In this document: piece by piece, positions 61,796 through 64,000 of the stretch
Numbering within the stretch: position 1 is the stretch's first letter
How the letters are laid out: each line of letters opens with the position of its first letter
DNA from: Chromatiales bacterium
GTDB taxonomy: Bacteria; Pseudomonadota; Gammaproteobacteria; Steroidobacterales; Woeseiaceae
Assembly (NCBI GenBank): GCA_004282875.1
Contig: SHLT01000002.1
Span: 29,709-93,708, forward strand
DNA: 64,000 bases
Direction: 5' to 3'
Notes under the pieces: model-generated
What the model was told of the DNA's origin: nothing
Databases searched by the model: none
What the model saw: the letters and a program-made list of their open reading frames with translations, nothing else
Translations under genes and position numbers: made by a program

Positions 61796-62713
61796 TCAGC
61801 TGTCGTCGCGATAGCGGCGGACGTAGATGGCCGCGGTCGTCAGGATGCCGCAGACCAGCAGGCCGCTCCAGAAGCCGGGGTCAGTCACAAATCCGACCAG
61901 GTCCATATGCTCCAGAAGGCTGATGTTCCCGACACCGTCGCGCCATTGCTCTTCCTCGAAGAATCGCTCGAGGCTCATGCCGTGGAACAGCGGCGTCATG
62001 TCACCACGCTCACCAACTATCGTCAGGAAGTAGTTGCTGCGGAAAATGATCCACTCCAGCAGGCCGAGCACGATGGGCGGCATGAATGCCATCAGAATCG
62101 GCATGCGCTTGGCCCACGTGGAAACGAACAGGAACCACGCGATAAACGGGGACATCCAGAGACCCGACGCCACCACCACAATGAGCGCAGCGATCCAGTT
62201 GTCGAACAGTGATATCGATCCCCAGACCAACATGCCGGCGTCGCCGCCTTTTGCCGAAACCCACAAACTGAAAACGACCAGGTTGACGAGGTGGGTTATC
62301 CAGATACCGACCGCGGTGATCGCAGGAATCACGATAGCGGCGGTGAGCAGCTTCGAGATGACGGTCTCGGCGTCCGTTGCAGGCATCGACCGCCAGAACA
62401 GAATACTTTTGTCCTTGCGCTCTGCGTATAGCGAATCCAGGCTGTAGAACACAGTGAGAAACATCAGCGCAACGAGAAACACCCAGGAAGTGCCAAGAAA
62501 GAACACGGTTAATGCGGCCTTGCGCTCTGCGTCACCGGCAATATTCTGGGCACCGAAAATAGCCAGATCGAGTTCTTTCGCAAACCCCGATGCCATCATG
62601 AGCATTGCCAGCACGCCGAGCGACACGATGACCGCGATGGCCGCCGGCGTCACGTAGATTGACTTGTGCTCCCAGAGCTCTCGTCTGATCAGGGCAGGTT
62701 GATGAGCAATCAT
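61796..62713 (-). CDS. ABC transporter permease (ABC-2 type)
   Basis: Permease of 305 aa with about six helices, starting with the soluble IRRELWEHKSIYVTP amphipathic segment typical of ABC-2 proteins. It overlaps the start of the ATPase gene's stop by 4 bases (62710-62713). Downstream of GntR and ATPase genes, so it is the membrane part of one exporter. Its end abuts pspF (stops 1 base apart). Confidence 0.85.
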   Translation of the reverse strand: MIAHQPALIRRELWEHKSIYVTPAAIAVIVSLGVLAMLMMASGFAKELDLAIFGAQNIAGDAERKAALTVFFLGTSWVFLVALMFLTVFYSLDSLYAERKDKSILFWRSMPATDAETVISKLLTAAIVIPAITAVGIWITHLVNLVVFSLWVSAKGGDAGMLVWGSISLFDNWIAALIVVVASGLWMSPFIAWFLFVSTWAKRMPILMAFMPPIVLGLLEWIIFRSNYFLTIVGERGDMTPLFHGMSLERFFEEEQWRDGVGNISLLEHMDLVGFVTDPGFWSGLLVCGILTTAAIYVRRYRDDS

Positions 62714-63567
62714 TTGCGCGCCTCCTTGATCTTCGCCACAAACAGGTCGGCCACCGACGGAATCCGAATTTCGCCGAGACCCTCGAGGTGTTCGCGACTG
62801 ACGCCTTCGAACAGCATGACTGACTTGCCGAACATCTCATGTTCGGCGATCGGCCCGAGGCCACGGGCCTTCTGGGCGTTCTCACCGGATGCCATGACCT
62901 CGACGTAAGTATCGCTCAGCGCATCCATCGTCGAATCGAGCAGGATCTTGCCGTCGTTGATGAACATCACATCGGTCAGGAGATTCTCGATCTCCTCAAC
63001 CTGGTGCGTTGTAATCAAAATCGTGCGCTCCTCGTCGAAATAGTCGTTCAGGAGATTTGCGTAGAACTCCTTGCGAAACAGTATGTCGAGACCCAGCGTC
63101 GGCTCATCGAGGACCAGCAACTTGGCATCAATGGCCATGATGATAGACAGGTGCAGCTGCGTGACCATGCCCTTGGAAAGCTCCTTGACCCGGGCTCCCT
63201 GCTGGACCTTGGTATGCTGCAACAGCTCCTCTGCACGTGCTCGCGAAAAGTTAGGGTGGATGGACTCGACGAAGTCGAGTATCTGCGACACTTTAATCCA
63301 GCGCGGCAGTACGGCGACGTCAGCGATGAAGCAGATGTTCTGCATGAGTTGCTTGCGCTGCTTGAACGGATTGAAGCCGAGCACCGACAAATCACCATCG
63401 CAATCGGTCAATCCCAGCACGGCTTTGAGCAGCGTCGTCTTACCGGCTCCGTTCGGACCGATCAACCCGAGTATTTTGCCCTTCTCGATTTCGAAGCTGA
63501 CGTTGTCGACAGCGCGCGTCGAGCCAAAGTGCTTGGATACATTTCGGGCGTTGACCAGGCTAGTCAT
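62710..63567 (-). CDS. ABC transporter ATP-binding protein
   Basis: ATPase of about 285 aa: Walker A GPNGAGKTTLLKAVLGL, a signature that reads LSKGMVTQL, and Walker B LLVLDEPTLGLD, then the H-loop TTHQVEE. This divergent signature is common in YtrB-type ATPases. ATG 63567 overlaps the GntR stop by 8 bases; the frame is open to 63618, but that part lies within GntR. Confidence 0.9.
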   Translation of the reverse strand: MTSLVNARNVSKHFGSTRAVDNVSFEIEKGKILGLIGPNGAGKTTLLKAVLGLTDCDGDLSVLGFNPFKQRKQLMQNICFIADVAVLPRWIKVSQILDFVESIHPNFSRARAEELLQHTKVQQGARVKELSKGMVTQLHLSIIMAIDAKLLVLDEPTLGLDILFRKEFYANLLNDYFDEERTILITTHQVEEIENLLTDVMFINDGKILLDSTMDALSDTYVEVMASGENAQKARGLGPIAEHEMFGKSVMLFEGVSREHLEGLGEIRIPSVADLFVAKIKEARK

Positions 63568-63940
63568 TATCCACTCCTGTGTCCTTATTGGTTTCTTGTT
63601 GTAGTAGATCTGCCGCATCGAGCCCGAGACGCTCGATAGTGGCGAGAACCTTCGGCCACTCCTTGTCCAGGAATCGTCCCCGCTCGGCCTTCAGCAACTC
63701 TACGCGCGCACCTTCGTTCACGAACATGCCGCGGCCACGCTTCTTTTCCACCAGGCCCTCGTCAACGAGCTCCTGATATCCCTTTAATACGGTCAGTGGA
63801 TTGAGCCGATATTCGGCTGCCACGTTCCTGACCGACGGCAGCGCGTCACCATCGCCCAGGACACCCTCCAATATCATCGCTACTACGCGGTCGCGCAGCT
63901 GGCGATAGATCGGCTGGTCTTCATTCCATTTGGGATCCAT
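63560..63940 (-). CDS. GntR-family regulator, YtrA-like
   Basis: Short GntR regulator of 126 aa: the winged helix (PIYRQLRDRVVAMILEGVL, ALPSVRNVAAEYRLNPLTVLKGY) with a short C-terminal tail, the YtrA subfamily. These repress an ABC transporter encoded next door and respond to cell-wall-active compounds in Bacillus. It is first in an operon with the ATPase and permease. No operator can be read in the last 60 bases. Confidence 0.88.
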   Translation of the reverse strand: MDPKWNEDQPIYRQLRDRVVAMILEGVLGDGDALPSVRNVAAEYRLNPLTVLKGYQELVDEGLVEKKRGRGMFVNEGARVELLKAERGRFLDKEWPKVLATIERLGLDAADLLQQETNKDTGVDND

Positions 63941-64000
63941 GAATATTCGGGTTCCTGCTCTAGTTCAGCGCCTTGGCGCTTAAAAAGGCGCCGGCCACAC

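Noticed and set aside
1-64000. CRISPR arrays, tRNA or rRNA genes, insertion sequences, integrases, prophage and toxin-antitoxin operons.
   Set aside because: Scanning both strands by eye found no regular direct repeats, cloverleaf-like sequence, transposase motifs or terminal repeats. Short or degenerate elements could still be missed.

Overview
The window is GC-rich, densely coded chromosomal DNA from a Gram-negative bacterium, most likely a gammaproteobacterium. Supporting this are a gammaproteobacterial-type GshA, a YihG-like acyltransferase, biosynthetic IlvA with two C-terminal ACT-like regions, a complete PspABC/PspF cassette with a sigma-54 promoter, RND efflux triads and a GlyGly-CTERM protein. 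A deep marine lineage such as Woeseiaceae is possible, but that is only an impression. I see no rRNA, tRNA, CRISPR, insertion sequence, integrase or phage gene.

Layout. 1-9.4 kb: metabolic and housekeeping genes: an MBL-fold hydrolase, a GIY-YIG protein, yihG, a cupin/CREST-hydrolase/GFA operon, folD, an alpha-methylacyl-CoA racemase, mtnA coupled to a class II aldolase, and a CBS/TPR/TonB-C run. 9.5-15.9 kb: an overlapping amidohydrolase/PLP-lyase/zinc-peptidase operon and a ClsC-like phospholipase D enzyme. Divergent from these is an FAD-linked oxidoreductase preceded by a clear cyclic-di-GMP-I (GEMM) riboswitch. 16-29.7 kb: two RND efflux loci. The first is PadR-adaptor-permease. The second has two adaptors and two permeases, and neither locus has an outer-membrane channel gene. 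29.6-35 kb: a GlyGly-CTERM surface protein, a DMT transporter, a TerB-like protein, a very small gene-like unit with its own promoter, maximal Shine-Dalgarno sequence and terminator, a cysteine-desulfurase-like enzyme, and an ECF sigma/anti-sigma operon. 35-42.4 kb: a stand-alone RnfD/NqrB-like protein with a DUF2330 protein, an orphan ExbD, and a 2-oxoacid:ferredoxin oxidoreductase operon with a GltD-like iron-sulfur flavoprotein. 42.5-55.2 kb: dihydroorotase, ilvA, a UvrD-like helicase with LexA-like boxes upstream, an SLC13 permease with four RCK_C-like domains, a ferredoxin-reductase-like flavoprotein, a pair of related unknown membrane-anchored proteins, and gshA. 55.3-64 kb: bactofilin, a GGDEF/EAL protein, the psp operon with divergent pspF, and a GntR/ABC transporter operon.

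How the genes work together. Envelope homeostasis is the recurring theme: the Psp response, ECF sigma, RND efflux, the cardiolipin-synthase-like enzyme, LPLAT and bactofilin. Cyclic di-GMP appears twice, as the GGDEF/EAL enzyme and as the riboswitch. The less-described items are the riboswitch-controlled FAD oxidoreductase, the 26-codon small ORF at 32007-32087, the paired 52.2-53.6 kb proteins and the RnfD/DUF2330 pair. All assignments come from reading sequence motifs by eye; no database search was run.
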